Below the pieces are notes generated by a model. That model searched no databases, had not been told where the DNA came from, and was given only the letters and a program-made list of their open reading frames with translations. From Microbacterium lemovicicum (lineage in GTDB: Bacteria > Actinomycetota > Actinomycetes > Actinomycetales > Microbacteriaceae): a stretch of DNA of 64,000 nucleotides. Numbering within the stretch: position 1 is the first letter of the stretch; every line of letters begins with the position of its first letter. A program made the translations under genes and the position numbers. This document shows positions 1 to 15,014 of this stretch, in pieces. The DNA lies in contig NZ_CP031423.1 of the NCBI RefSeq assembly GCF_003991875.1, positions 434,001 to 498,000 on the forward strand, in the 5' to 3' direction.

Positions 1-1
1 C

Positions 2-106
2 CCGGCGATGATCGGCCACGCGTGGCTCTGGGACCCGCTCTTCCTGGCCTGGGGCGGATGCCTCATCGTCGGGCTGCTCCGTTCCCGTCGCGCCCGCGCG
101 CGCTGA
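2..106 (+). CDS. C-terminal end of a small membrane protein (DUF3995-like), 5' partial
   Basis: The open frame enters from the left edge and ends at TGA 104-106, leaving 34 residues. What is visible is a hydrophobic helix with an H-x-W-L-W-D-P-L-F-L-x-W-G pattern followed by a short Arg-rich cytoplasmic tail (RSRRARAR). This pattern resembles the end of DUF3995 membrane proteins, but that is a memory-based match on a short fragment. The start and most of the protein lie outside the window. It is convergent with the minus-strand gene ending at 129, with only about 20 bp between them and no obvious terminator hairpin. Confidence 0.5.
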   Translation, partial: PAMIGHAWLWDPLFLAWGGCLIVGLLRSRRARAR

Positions 107-128
107 CGCCCCGAGAAGCCGGAACGGA

Positions 129-995
129 TCAGCGCTCGAAGAGGGATGCCGCGGGTCGGGGCGACGGCGTGGCATCCGCGTCCGTGACGACGCGCGCGCC
201 GCGCATGAACTCGACCAGCTCGTCACCCTGCGCGACCTTCGCCGGGTGCGGGCCGGCCGCCATGAGCCGCGGGAGCCACGTCGTCGGCAGCGGAGACGGG
301 GAGGCGGCCACGACGAGGTTGCCGAACCGCCGTCCCTTGAGCACCTGCACCTCGGCGAGCACGGCGACCGACGGCAGCACCGCGTGCACGGTGGCCACCT
401 GCCGGCGCGCGAAGGCGAGCCCGGAGCCGTCGGCGACGTTGATGAGCAGCACCCCGTCGGGGGCGAGCAGCCCCGCGGCAAGGCGGTAGAACTCCACCGA
501 GGTCAGGTGCGCCGGGGTCTGCGAGCCCGAGTAGACGTCGGAGACGAGCAGGTCGACCGCACCGGTCAGGGCGGCGGGCAGCCGGGTGAGGCCCTCCCTC
601 GCGTCGCCGATCCGCGTGCGGATGGCGGCGCCGCGGGGGAGCGGCAGCGTCTCCTTCACGAGGTCGACGAGCGCCTGCTCGAGCTCGATCACCTGCTGCC
701 GCGAACCGGGACGCGTGGCCTCGATGTAGCGCGGGATGGTCAGCGCCCCCGCCCCGAGGTGCACGGCGGTCAGCGGCTGCCCCGGCATCCGGAGCTGGTC
801 GATGACCGCGGCCATCCGCCCGACGTACTCGAAGTGGAGGTGCAGCGGATCGTCGAGGTCGACGTGCGACTGCGGCGTCCCGGCGACGTCGAGCTCGAAG
901 CCGGTGGTGAAACCCGACGGCACGATGCGCGCGATCGTCCCGTCGGAGAGCCGCCGATGCGGGTGGTCGTCGGGCTCCACCCGGGCGCGTGCCAT
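129..995 (-). CDS. Spermidine/spermine synthase-fold methyltransferase-like protein
   Basis: A 288-residue protein of the spermidine synthase fold, which binds SAM or decarboxylated SAM in a Rossmann domain. Visible features are the glycine-rich nucleotide loop (VHLGAGALTIPRY), an acidic residue at the end of strand beta2 (VIELE), a GDAREGL segment and a DLLVSDVYSG segment where polyamine synthases carry the catalytic Asp. There is no N-terminal membrane domain, so it is the cytosolic type. True polyamine synthesis is unproven; many actinobacterial members have unknown substrates. I chose ATG 995 rather than in-frame upstream starts because a TAGCGT box (complement of 1003-1008) lies 7 nt upstream, the leaderless pattern seen repeatedly here. 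Confidence 0.75.
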   Translation of the reverse strand: MARARVEPDDHPHRRLSDGTIARIVPSGFTTGFELDVAGTPQSHVDLDDPLHLHFEYVGRMAAVIDQLRMPGQPLTAVHLGAGALTIPRYIEATRPGSRQQVIELEQALVDLVKETLPLPRGAAIRTRIGDAREGLTRLPAALTGAVDLLVSDVYSGSQTPAHLTSVEFYRLAAGLLAPDGVLLINVADGSGLAFARRQVATVHAVLPSVAVLAEVQVLKGRRFGNLVVAASPSPLPTTWLPRLMAAGPHPAKVAQGDELVEFMRGARVVTDADATPSPRPAASLFER

Positions 996-1002
996 GCGGT
1001 CA

Positions 1003-1008
1003 ACGCTA
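1003..1008 (-). promoter_or_regulatory. Putative -10 box (leaderless start) of the synthase-like gene
   Basis: Minus-strand TAGCGT sits 7 nt before ATG 995, so transcription would begin at or next to the start codon. No Shine-Dalgarno sequence is visible. This is inference from spacing shared with other genes in this window. Confidence 0.45.
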
Positions 1009-1188
1009 GCGTCCGCCTCCACGCGATGGCGCATCGGTCCGCCCGCGAGGAGATCCTCGCCCACCTCGCCGAGAACGGCTGCGCCGGCGTCGTCGGCGGA
1101 GGCGGGCCGGACACGGACGGACACCCCGTCGCCTGTTCACTCGCGTGACTCAGCTTCGGGCCGGCCGTCATCGCTTGCGCTCGACATG

Positions 1189-1210
1189 TGAGTGACTGTA
1201 CAGTCACTCA
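1189..1210. promoter_or_regulatory. Perfect 22-bp palindromic operator in front of the TetR gene
   Basis: The 22 bp form a perfect palindrome with half-site TGAGTGACTGT and end 1 nt before the chosen ATG of the TetR-type gene. Palindromes of TGAGTG/CACTCA type are typical targets of TetR-family repressors, so this is very likely the autoregulatory operator. A related site lies at 1809-1828 in front of the exporter gene. Confidence 0.8.
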
Positions 1211-1211
1211 T

Positions 1212-1769
1212 ATGGCCTCATCCGGAATCGCACTCTCGACCGCAGAGGCGCGCCGACCGATCGTCACCGCCGCAGCCCTGCGTACTTTCGCACGAGGCGG
1301 CTATCACGGCACGACGGTGGCCGACGTCGCACGCGCGGCCGAGATCTCGCCGGCATACGTCTTCAAGCTGTTCCCGAGCAAGGAGACGCTCTTCGCCTCC
1401 GCGCTCGAGCTCTGCTTCTCGCAGGTGTCGGACGCGCTCGCGCTCGGAGCGGACGCCGCGCCCGACCAGTCGCCGGCGGAGGTGCTGTCCGCGATGGGGG
1501 AGGCCTACGCCGATCTCATCGCCGACCGATCGCTGCTCCTCCTCCAGGTGCACGCGCTGGCGGTCGCGGACGTCCCGGAGATCGGCGCCGCGCTCCGCGC
1601 CGGTCTCGCCCGCATCACGATGTTCGCGAAGGAGCGCTCCGGAGCCCCGGATGAGGATGTGCAGCGCTTCGTCGCCTTCGGTCAGCTGTGCCACCTCATC
1701 GCCACCACCCACTCCGACGACGAGACCGGCGAGTGGGCCCGCATCATCAGCGCCGGCATCCGGCACTGA
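1212..1769 (+). CDS. TetR/AcrR-family transcriptional regulator
   Basis: A 185-residue TetR-family repressor. The N-terminal helix-turn-helix is clear: TFARGGYHGTTVADVARAAE followed by ISPAYVFKLFPSKETLFASA, about residues 20-60, including the usual recognition-helix Tyr and the F-x-S-K-E-x-L-F turn. The C-terminal ligand-binding part is helical and unassignable. I use ATG 1212; an in-frame upstream ATG at 1187-1190 is not a convincing start because it would place the operator inside the coding region. The gene is followed at 1872 by an MFS exporter with a similar operator, so it probably represses itself and the exporter and is released by a toxic ligand. The ligand is not predictable. Confidence 0.88.
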   Translation: MASSGIALSTAEARRPIVTAAALRTFARGGYHGTTVADVARAAEISPAYVFKLFPSKETLFASALELCFSQVSDALALGADAAPDQSPAEVLSAMGEAYADLIADRSLLLLQVHALAVADVPEIGAALRAGLARITMFAKERSGAPDEDVQRFVAFGQLCHLIATTHSDDETGEWARIISAGIRH

Positions 1770-1808
1770 CATCGACACCACCGCCTCCCCGCAGTCGTCT
1801 GACTTCTA

Positions 1809-1828
1809 GTGAGTGAGCAAACACTCAC
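1809..1828. promoter_or_regulatory. TetR-type operator in front of the MFS exporter
   Basis: Inverted half-sites GTGAGTG (1809-1815) and CACTCAC (1822-1828) are separated by 6 nt. The half-site matches the outer part of the palindrome at 1189-1210, indicating that the same TetR-family protein controls both genes. The exporter start codon is about 43 bp downstream. Confidence 0.7.
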
Positions 1829-1871
1829 CTCGTGCGCCACCAAATTATCCGCCTTCATCGAAAGGAAAGCC

Positions 1872-3293
1872 ATGTCTTCTCCCACCATCACCAGCGCGCC
1901 GCCCGCTCGCAGCACCCGCCGCTGGTGGGCCCTCACCGCCCTGGCCCTCGCGCAGTTCCTCGTCGTGCTCGATGCGTCCATCGTGAACATCGCCCTCCCC
2001 GTCCTCGGCAGGGAGCTGCAGATGGACACCGCGACGCTCGCCTGGGTGATCACCGCCTACGTGCTGGCGTTCGGCGGGCTCCTGCTGCTCGGCGGTCGTC
2101 TTGCCGACCGGTTCGGTCATCGCCGCGTCTTCCTGATCGGCGTCGGCGGGTTCGTCGCCGCGTCCGCACTCGCCGGGCTGTCGGCCTCGAGCGGCATGCT
2201 GCTCGCCGCGCGCGCCGTCCAGGGTGCCTCGGCCGCGCTCCTCGCGCCGGCCGCGCTGGCCCTCGTGTCGCAGATCTTCCCGGACTCCCGCGAGCGCGCC
2301 CGTGCGCTGGGCGTCTGGGGCGCCGTCGCCGGAATGGGCTCGGCGGCGGGCGTGCTCCTCGGCGGTGTGCTGACGGCCGCCCTCGGCTGGCAGTCCGTGT
2401 TCTTCGTCAACGTGCCTGTCGGGCTGCTGGTCCTCGTCGTGATCCCGCTGCTGCTCCGCCGCGACGTGCGCGCCGCGTCGACCCGCCTCGACGTCCCCGG
2501 AGCCGTCACCATCACGGCCGCGCTGGTCTCGGTCGTCGGCGCGCTCTCCGCGGCGGAGCGGTTCGGCTTCGCTCATCCGCTCACCCTCGGCCTCGCCGTC
2601 GCCGGCATCGGGCTGGGCGTCCTGTTCGTCGTCGTCGAACGGCGGAGCCCCGCTCCGCTCGTGCCGCTGGCGATCTTCCGCAACCGCAACCTCCGCACCG
2701 GCAATGTGGTGATGCTGCTGGTGGGCGCGGCGACGGTCGCCCTCTTCTTCGCCCTCTCGGTCTACATGCAGGCCGTCCTCGGCTACGACGCGCTCGCCGC
2801 AGGCCTCAGCCAGCTTCCGCTCGCCGGGGCGCTGGTCGTCGCGGCCGGCGCAGTGCCGGCGGTCATCGGGCGGATCGGCGCGAAGCGCACGCTCGTCGGC
2901 TCCCTGGTCGTGCTCGGCGCCGGGCTCTTCTGGCTGGCCGCCGCGCCGTCCGACGCGGTGTTCGTCGCTCAGCTCCTGGGGCCGACGCTCCTCATCGGCG
3001 CGGGTCTGGGCGGAGCCTTCGTGGCCACGACGCAGCTCGCGATGGACGGGGTCGCCGAGAGGGAGTCGGGCCTCGCGGGAGGACTCGTCAACACCGCCCA
3101 GCAGATCGGCGGTGCGCTCGGCCTGGCGGCCCTGGCCGCCCTGGCGGCGACGCGCACGAACGACCTCGCCGGTGCCGGAGCGAGCAGCGCCGACGCCCTG
3201 ACCGGAGGCTTCTCCTGGCTCTTCGTCGGCGCCGGGCTCATCGCACTTCTCGCCGCGGCGGCCACTCTCGGCGCGCGCGACGGACGGGTCTGA
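1872..3293 (+). CDS. MFS multidrug exporter, DHA2 (14-TM) family
   Basis: A 473-residue major facilitator protein of the drug:H+ antiporter-2 family, which exports drugs or dyes across the cytoplasmic membrane using the proton gradient. The family motif L-D-x-S-I-V-N-I-A-L-P lies in TM1 (about residues 30-42), motif A-like GGRLADRFGHRR follows TM2, and about 14 hydrophobic segments can be counted. Start ATG 1872 was chosen because GAAAGGAAA lies just upstream and the operator 1809-1828 would otherwise be inside the gene; a GTG at 1809 is in frame but unlikely. It sits directly after the TetR gene and is probably induced by the compound it exports. Substrate unknown. Confidence 0.88.
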   Translation: MSSPTITSAPPARSTRRWWALTALALAQFLVVLDASIVNIALPVLGRELQMDTATLAWVITAYVLAFGGLLLLGGRLADRFGHRRVFLIGVGGFVAASALAGLSASSGMLLAARAVQGASAALLAPAALALVSQIFPDSRERARALGVWGAVAGMGSAAGVLLGGVLTAALGWQSVFFVNVPVGLLVLVVIPLLLRRDVRAASTRLDVPGAVTITAALVSVVGALSAAERFGFAHPLTLGLAVAGIGLGVLFVVVERRSPAPLVPLAIFRNRNLRTGNVVMLLVGAATVALFFALSVYMQAVLGYDALAAGLSQLPLAGALVVAAGAVPAVIGRIGAKRTLVGSLVVLGAGLFWLAAAPSDAVFVAQLLGPTLLIGAGLGGAFVATTQLAMDGVAERESGLAGGLVNTAQQIGGALGLAALAALAATRTNDLAGAGASSADALTGGFSWLFVGAGLIALLAAAATLGARDGRV

Positions 3294-3312
3294 CCCGGGG
3301 CAGGGGAGAGGC

Positions 3313-3346
3313 ATGCGGCCGGGTGGGCACCACCGCCCGGCCGCAT
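3313..3346 (+). terminator. Hairpin terminator after the MFS gene
   Basis: A 14-bp stem (3313-3326 with 3333-3346, one G-U pair) encloses a GCACCA loop, 20 bp after the exporter stop codon. No U-tract follows, as is common in actinobacteria. Confidence 0.6.
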
Positions 3347-3361
3347 CCGTGCGCCGCCCGC

Positions 3362-3367
3362 TAGCGT
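3362..3367 (+). promoter_or_regulatory. Putative -10 box (leaderless start) of pxpA
   Basis: TAGCGT ends 6 nt before GTG 3374, with no ribosome binding site between. The arrangement suggests a leaderless pxpABC transcript. Confidence 0.45.
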
Positions 3368-3373
3368 GAAGGC

Positions 3374-4132
3374 GTGACCGGCATCGACCTCAACGCCGAC
3401 CTCGGCGAGACGGTCGACGGCGTGTCCACCGCTGACGACGAGGCCATGTTCGCGCTCATCTCCAGCGCCAGCATCGCGTGCGGCGGGCACGCCGGCGACG
3501 CGGTGTCCCTGCGCGTCTCCGTCGAGCGGGCCGCACGTTTCGGCGTCGCGGTCGGCGCGCATCCGTCCTACGCCGACAGGGCGGACTTCGGGCGCACCCC
3601 GCACGACGACATGGATCCGGGGATGCTGCGCGCCGAGGTCGCCCGTCAGCTCGACGCCCTCGCGGGTGCCGGAGCGGACATCCGGTACGTCAAGCCGCAC
3701 GGCGCGCTCTATCACGCCGTGTCGGCGCTCCCAGAGCAGGCGGCGGCCGTGGCCGCCGCCGTGGCCGACCTCGCGGAGAAGGCGGGGCGCAGCATCCCGA
3801 TCCTGGGTCTCGGCGGGGAGATCGAGCGGGCGGCGGCGGTCGTGGGACTCGGGTTCGTGTGCGAGGCGTTCCTCGATCGCGGCTACCTCCCGGACGGCGG
3901 GCTCGTGCCGCGCGGCCGGCCCGGCGCGCTGCTCGATGACGCAGATGTCGTCGCCGCCCGCGCGGTGCGGCTCGTGCGCGACGGCGTCGTCGACGCGGCC
4001 GACGGCTCCGACCTGACGGTGGACGCGCTGTCGCTGTGCGTGCACGGCGACAGCCCGGGCGCCGTCGCGATGGCACGCGCGGTGCGGGCGGCTCTGGACG
4101 CTGCCGGCATCGCGGTGCGGGCGCCGTGGTGA
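3374..4132 (+). CDS. pxpA: 5-oxoprolinase subunit PxpA (LamB/YcsF family)
   Basis: A 252-residue LamB/YcsF-family protein. With PxpB and PxpC it forms the ATP-dependent 5-oxoprolinase that hydrolyses 5-oxoproline (pyroglutamate), a damage product of glutamine, to glutamate. The N-terminus begins with the family signature IDLNADLGE, followed by ISSASIACGGHAGD, VGAHPSYADR and YVKPHGALYH, all close to the expected spacing. Length is normal for the family (about 250). The start is GTG 3374. It is the first gene of a pxpA-pxpB-pxpC operon with 4-nt translational overlaps, and this order itself supports the assignment. Confidence 0.93.
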   Translation: MTGIDLNADLGETVDGVSTADDEAMFALISSASIACGGHAGDAVSLRVSVERAARFGVAVGAHPSYADRADFGRTPHDDMDPGMLRAEVARQLDALAGAGADIRYVKPHGALYHAVSALPEQAAAVAAAVADLAEKAGRSIPILGLGGEIERAAAVVGLGFVCEAFLDRGYLPDGGLVPRGRPGALLDDADVVAARAVRLVRDGVVDAADGSDLTVDALSLCVHGDSPGAVAMARAVRAALDAAGIAVRAPW

Positions 4133-4776
4133 CCGGCATGCGCGTGCTGCCGATGGGCGACCGCGCCCTGCTGGTCGAAGTGGACGACCTCGCCGCCGTG
4201 CTCGACCTGCGCGCGCGGCTGGACGCCGCGCGACCGGACGGCGTCCGCGATCTCGTCCCGGCGGCGCGCACGGTGCTCGTCGACCTCGACCCGCGCGTGC
4301 TGCCGCTCGCCGCCGCCCGCTCCTGGGTCGAGCGCGTGGCCGCCGCCGACCCCCCACCCGCTGCGCACGTCGCCTCCGGCCCGGAGGTCGGGCTGCGCAT
4401 CCGCTACGACGGCCCCGATCTCGACAGCACGGCCGCCCTCCTCGGACTCGATCGCGCCGCGCTGATCCGCGCCCACCGCGATGCCGCCTGGACGGTCGCC
4501 TTCACCGGATTCGCTCCCGGGTTCGGCTATCTCGTCGCCCGGGACTGGCCCCACGACGTCCCGCGGCTCGACAGCCCGCGCACCTGGGTGCCGGCCGGCG
4601 CGGTGGGACTCGCCGCCGGCTTCACCGGCGCCTACCCGCGCGACACCCCGGGCGGCTGGCGCCTCCTCGGCACCCTCGACCCGGTCGACACGGCGGCGCT
4701 GTTCGATCCGGATGCCGCGTCCCCCTCCCTGCTCGCACCGGGGACGCCGGTGCGCTTCCGCGAGGTGCAGCCGTGA
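4129..4776 (+). CDS. pxpB: 5-oxoprolinase subunit PxpB (KipI family)
   Basis: About 215 residues, KipI/allophanate-hydrolase-subunit-1 type. The N-terminal MRVLPMGDRALLVEVDD and the C-terminal G-F-A-P-G-F-G-Y-L and GWRLLG segments are family hallmarks. PxpB pairs with PxpC; in older annotation the pair was called allophanate hydrolase or a KipI-type kinase inhibitor, but next to pxpA the 5-oxoprolinase role is preferred. The start is taken as GTG 4129, which overlaps the pxpA stop by 4 nt; ATG 4138 is an equally plausible start and matches the usual N-terminus. Confidence 0.9.
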   Translation: MTGMRVLPMGDRALLVEVDDLAAVLDLRARLDAARPDGVRDLVPAARTVLVDLDPRVLPLAAARSWVERVAAADPPPAAHVASGPEVGLRIRYDGPDLDSTAALLGLDRAALIRAHRDAAWTVAFTGFAPGFGYLVARDWPHDVPRLDSPRTWVPAGAVGLAAGFTGAYPRDTPGGWRLLGTLDPVDTAALFDPDAASPSLLAPGTPVRFREVQP

Positions 4777-5768
4777 CCGCCCCCGACGCCGGACGGGCCG
4801 CCGCCGAGCCCGCCGATTCCGGACAGTCCGGCGCGCCGTCCGCGGGACACGCCGGGCCGCGGCATCCGCTCGACGGCGCGTCGCCCCGCAGACCCGCCGG
4901 AACGTCCGCGGGAGTCCTCCGCATCGACGCCCCGGGACTGCTCACGACCGTGCAGGACCTGGGCCGCGGCGGGCTCGCGTCGCTCGGCGTCTCGCGCTCG
5001 GGCGCCCTCGACCGCGGCGCCCTCCGCACAGCGAACCGCCTGCTCGGCAACGACGAGGGGGCTGCCGCCCTCGAGATCGCCCTCGGCGGCTTCGCTGCGA
5101 CGGCTCTCTCCGACCTCTGGGTCGCGGCCGCCGGCGCGTGGGGACGGCTGCGCATCGCCGGGCACGACGTCGACCCCTACGCCGCGCACCCGTGGCCGAC
5201 GGGGGAGGAGCTCACGTGGGAGCCCTTCACCGCGGGCCTGCGCGGCTACCTCGCCGTGCGCGGCGGCATCGAGGTGCCGCTCTCGGTCGGCTCCCGGTCG
5301 GCCGACCTGCTCGGCGGACTCGGGCCGGCGCCGCTGCAGGCGGGGGACGTGGTCGCCGTCGGGGATGCCGCCGGCCCGATCCCCGTGGCGGAGGTCATGC
5401 CGTGGGGGCCGCCGCACGACGAGGGCATCGAGGTGGCGCTGGCCGCAGGCCCCCGGGCCGACTGGTTCACGGACGAGGCCCACCGCCTGCTGTTCGAGCG
5501 GACCTGGACGGTGAGCGCACAGGCCGACCGCGTCGGGCTGCGCCTCGACGGACCGCCTCTGCCGCGGCTCGTGCCGGGCGAGCTCCCGAGCGAGGGGATG
5601 GTGCCCGGCGCGCTCCAGGTGCCCCCCGATGGGCGACCGGTGGTCCTCCTGGCCGACGGGCCCGTGACGGGCGGCTATCCGGTGATCGCGGTGGTGGCGG
5701 ATGCCGCGCTCGACCTGTTCGCGCAGGTGCGGCCGGGCACCGGCATCCGCTTCCGGCACGCGCGCTGA
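4773..5768 (+). CDS. pxpC: 5-oxoprolinase subunit PxpC (biotin-dependent carboxyltransferase-like family)
   Basis: A 331-residue KipA/allophanate-hydrolase-subunit-2 protein. Core motifs are GLLTTVQDLGRGG, VSRSGALDRGALRTANRLLGN (in two adjoining pieces), LEIALGG and the C-terminal LADGPVTGGYPVIA. It completes the 5-oxoprolinase complex. The GTG start overlaps the pxpB stop by 4 nt. Oddly, about 45 Pro/Ala/Gly-rich residues precede the conserved core; an internal start would give a protein closer to the usual length, but the coupled GTG is the most natural start. Confidence 0.9.
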   Translation: MTAPDAGRAAAEPADSGQSGAPSAGHAGPRHPLDGASPRRPAGTSAGVLRIDAPGLLTTVQDLGRGGLASLGVSRSGALDRGALRTANRLLGNDEGAAALEIALGGFAATALSDLWVAAAGAWGRLRIAGHDVDPYAAHPWPTGEELTWEPFTAGLRGYLAVRGGIEVPLSVGSRSADLLGGLGPAPLQAGDVVAVGDAAGPIPVAEVMPWGPPHDEGIEVALAAGPRADWFTDEAHRLLFERTWTVSAQADRVGLRLDGPPLPRLVPGELPSEGMVPGALQVPPDGRPVVLLADGPVTGGYPVIAVVADAALDLFAQVRPGTGIRFRHAR

Positions 5769-5849
5769 GCCGCCGGCGGCCGTCCGTCCGCAGAAACACG
5801 GGGATCGCGCGGTTATACCGCAGGATCGGAAGGTCGTCAAGAACCCGAC

Positions 5850-5878
5850 TGGACACGGCGCGTCATCCGCCGTATAGT
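5850..5878 (+). promoter_or_regulatory. rpoBC promoter (-35 TGGACA, -10 TATAGT)
   Basis: TGGACA (5850-5855) and TATAGT (5873-5878) are separated by exactly 17 bp, a near-consensus housekeeping sigma promoter. Transcription from about 5885 gives a leader of roughly 160 nt before rpoB. The rest of the 276-bp gap after pxpC shows no gene. Confidence 0.75.
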
Positions 5879-5925
5879 TGTTCTTTGCGCTCCCATTCCC
5901 CTGCCCTCATATGGTGGTCGGCGGC

Positions 5926-5968
5926 GCCTTCGCTCCCCCGTGCATATTGCGGCGCGCGCTGCGAAGGC
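5926..5968 (+). other. Hairpin in the rpoB leader
   Basis: GCCTTCGC (5926-5933) pairs with GCGAAGGC (5961-5968) across a 27-nt loop in the rpoB 5' leader. The structure could affect translation or L10/L12-type feedback, but no such role is shown. Confidence 0.35.
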
Positions 5969-6044
5969 TTCGGGGATGACTGAGCACTCCACCTGACCAC
6001 AAGGAACTTGAGCCCCTGACCCGGGCTTCTCGGAGGTTATCCCC

Positions 6045-9545
<3,501 letters not shown>

Positions 9546-9591
9546 CCCGGCCCACAGCGACAGAATTCCCACACAGGAGAACTGAGAACTA

Positions 9592-13482
<3,891 letters not shown>

Positions 13483-13506
13483 TCGTCAGCCTCCGCTGAT
13501 CGACAC

Positions 13507-13538
13507 CGAAGGGCCCCGGTTCACGCCGGGGCCCTTCG
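13507..13538 (+). terminator. Terminator of rpoBC
   Basis: A perfect 13-bp GC-rich stem (13507-13519 with 13526-13538) with a 6-nt loop TTCACG, 25 bp after the rpoC stop. Confidence 0.8.
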
Positions 13539-13607
13539 GCGTCCCCGCCCGCGCGCCGCTGTCGGCGCGTCGTCGCCGCCCGTCTAGCGTGGTGAGGGGA
13601 GGGGATC

Positions 13608-14219
13608 GTGGCTCGCATCGGTGGACGCAATCTGTGGATCGCGATTCCGGCGGGGATGCTGTGCGCCGGCGTCGTCGGCACGCTCGCGTACCTCGCCGTC
13701 CCGATGGTCCCGCACGCCGTCTCGTGGGTGGGCGACATGGCCTACAACGCCACGCATCTGCCGCCGCCCGCCGTCGAAGAGGGGACCGCCCAGAGCTTCG
13801 CCACGGTCGAGGGCTCGGACTGCCGCGCGCTGTACCCCGACGACCTGTGGTCGGAGCTCGTCTGGACGCCGAAGGTGCTGCTGTCGCAGACGGCGGCAGC
13901 CCCGGCCGGTGTCGACCAGGCCCTCATGGACGCGGTGCGCCCCGACGTGCGCGTCACCTGCACGTGGACCACCGGAGGAGGGCGCTCGATCTCCACCACC
14001 CTCTCCGCCGTGGGGGCCGAGACCGCCACGACTGCGAAGGCGTCGCTGACGGCTGCCGGCTACCGCTGCGACGAGGCCGCCGACCTGCGGTGCACCCGCA
14101 CCGACGGCTCTGTCATGACCGAGAGCATGCTGCGCGACGGCCTGTGGATCACGACCGTCGAGACGGCGTGGCATCCGGCCGACTACTCCGCCCGCGTCGC
14201 CACGCACGTCTGGGGCTGA
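13608..14219 (+). CDS. Membrane-anchored extracytoplasmic protein of unknown function, paralogue of the lipoprotein at 14226-14831
   Basis: A 203-residue protein with one N-terminal hydrophobic segment (about residues 10-32, LWIAIPAGMLCAGVVGTLAY) and a predicted extracytoplasmic domain containing four Cys. Its domain shares a clear pattern with the convergent lipoprotein: DCR near the beginning, C-[TI]-W about the middle, G-[YF]-x-C, then RDG-x-x-I-x-T and an ending [IV]-A-x-H-x-[WF]-G. No family name is recognised. GTG 13608 follows a GA-rich ribosome binding site; a TAGCGT box lies at 13585-13590. Confidence 0.7.
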   Translation: MARIGGRNLWIAIPAGMLCAGVVGTLAYLAVPMVPHAVSWVGDMAYNATHLPPPAVEEGTAQSFATVEGSDCRALYPDDLWSELVWTPKVLLSQTAAAPAGVDQALMDAVRPDVRVTCTWTTGGGRSISTTLSAVGAETATTAKASLTAAGYRCDEAADLRCTRTDGSVMTESMLRDGLWITTVETAWHPADYSARVATHVWG

Positions 14220-14225
14220 GGGCAC

Positions 14226-14831
14226 TCACCCGAAGATGTGGGCGATCACGCTGTCGGTGTAGCCGCTCGGCGCGAGGTTCGACCACATCGTGTCGATGAG
14301 GATGCCGTCGCGGTAGAACAGGGTCCGCCCGTCCTGCACCGGATACTGCGTGTTCTGCCACGTCTTCTCGCAGCGCGTGCCGCCGTCGGGGGTGTAGCAG
14401 GAGAAGCCCTGCGTGGTCGCGAGGTCGTTCAGCGAGTCCAGAGCAGGGCCGCGATCCACCCGCGAGACGGTGGTGACCAGGCCCGTCGTGTCGGCGGAGG
14501 GGTTCCGCCAGATGCAGATCAGCGAGCCGTCGGTCTGCGTCCCCGACGGGCCCATGGCGGGATCGTTGAGCGGCGTGCCCTCGAGCTGCGCCAGGACGGA
14601 CTCCGACAGCATCCCCCGGCAGTCGTCCGGCACCGACACCACCCGGGCGGTCGGCGTCGCCGAGGGGGTCGCGACCGGGGAGGCCGAGGGCGCCGGCGAG
14701 GTCGGGGCGACGGTCACGGTGCCCGGAACTCCCGCCGGCCCGGTGCCCGGCTCCGCGACGCAGCCGGGCAGGAGCACCGCGAGGAGGAGAGCGGATGCCG
14801 CGGCCACCGCCCGCGCAGCTGGAAGACCCAT
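14226..14831 (-). CDS. Secreted lipoprotein of unknown function
   Basis: A 201-residue lipoprotein: hydrophobic signal ending in the lipobox L-P-G-C (Cys about residue 25), then a Pro/Ser/Thr-rich linker (about 25-62) and a globular domain with paired Cys (DDCRGM, LICIW, FSCYTP, TRCEKT). The C-terminus YRDGILIDTMW and VIAHIFG matches the convergent gene product at 13608-14219, so the two are paralogues. I use ATG 14831: the minus-strand TAGGGT box (14839-14844) is 7 nt upstream, the leaderless pattern, whereas longer in-frame extensions lack a signal peptide. The two stop codons are 6 bp apart. Confidence 0.72.
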   Translation of the reverse strand: MGLPAARAVAAASALLLAVLLPGCVAEPGTGPAGVPGTVTVAPTSPAPSASPVATPSATPTARVVSVPDDCRGMLSESVLAQLEGTPLNDPAMGPSGTQTDGSLICIWRNPSADTTGLVTTVSRVDRGPALDSLNDLATTQGFSCYTPDGGTRCEKTWQNTQYPVQDGRTLFYRDGILIDTMWSNLAPSGYTDSVIAHIFG

Positions 14832-14838
14832 GGCGCTC

Positions 14839-14844
14839 ACCCTA
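14839..14844 (-). promoter_or_regulatory. Putative -10 box (leaderless start) of the lipoprotein gene
   Basis: TAGGGT on the minus strand lies 7 nt before ATG 14831 with no Shine-Dalgarno sequence. Divergent from the gene at 15015. Confidence 0.4.
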
Positions 14845-15014
14845 GAGGCCGGGACGTCCGCGACCGGCCGAGCCGCGCCGACGGCCGCCTGCGCGGCTCG
14901 ACGCGCCGTGAGACGCGGGCTCGACACACGGCGGCACGCCTGCCGGGACGGAGAGAGACCCCGCGGTAGCCTCGCCCTGCGGGATTCGGCCCGCGGCGTG
15001 AGGAGCAGCATCCC

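Noticed and set aside
22..489. Plus-strand open frames at the left end overlapping the synthase-like gene
   Set aside because: Arg/Ser/Pro-rich shadow frames opposite a minus-strand gene with recognisable motifs; the true plus-strand gene end is in another frame and stops at 106.
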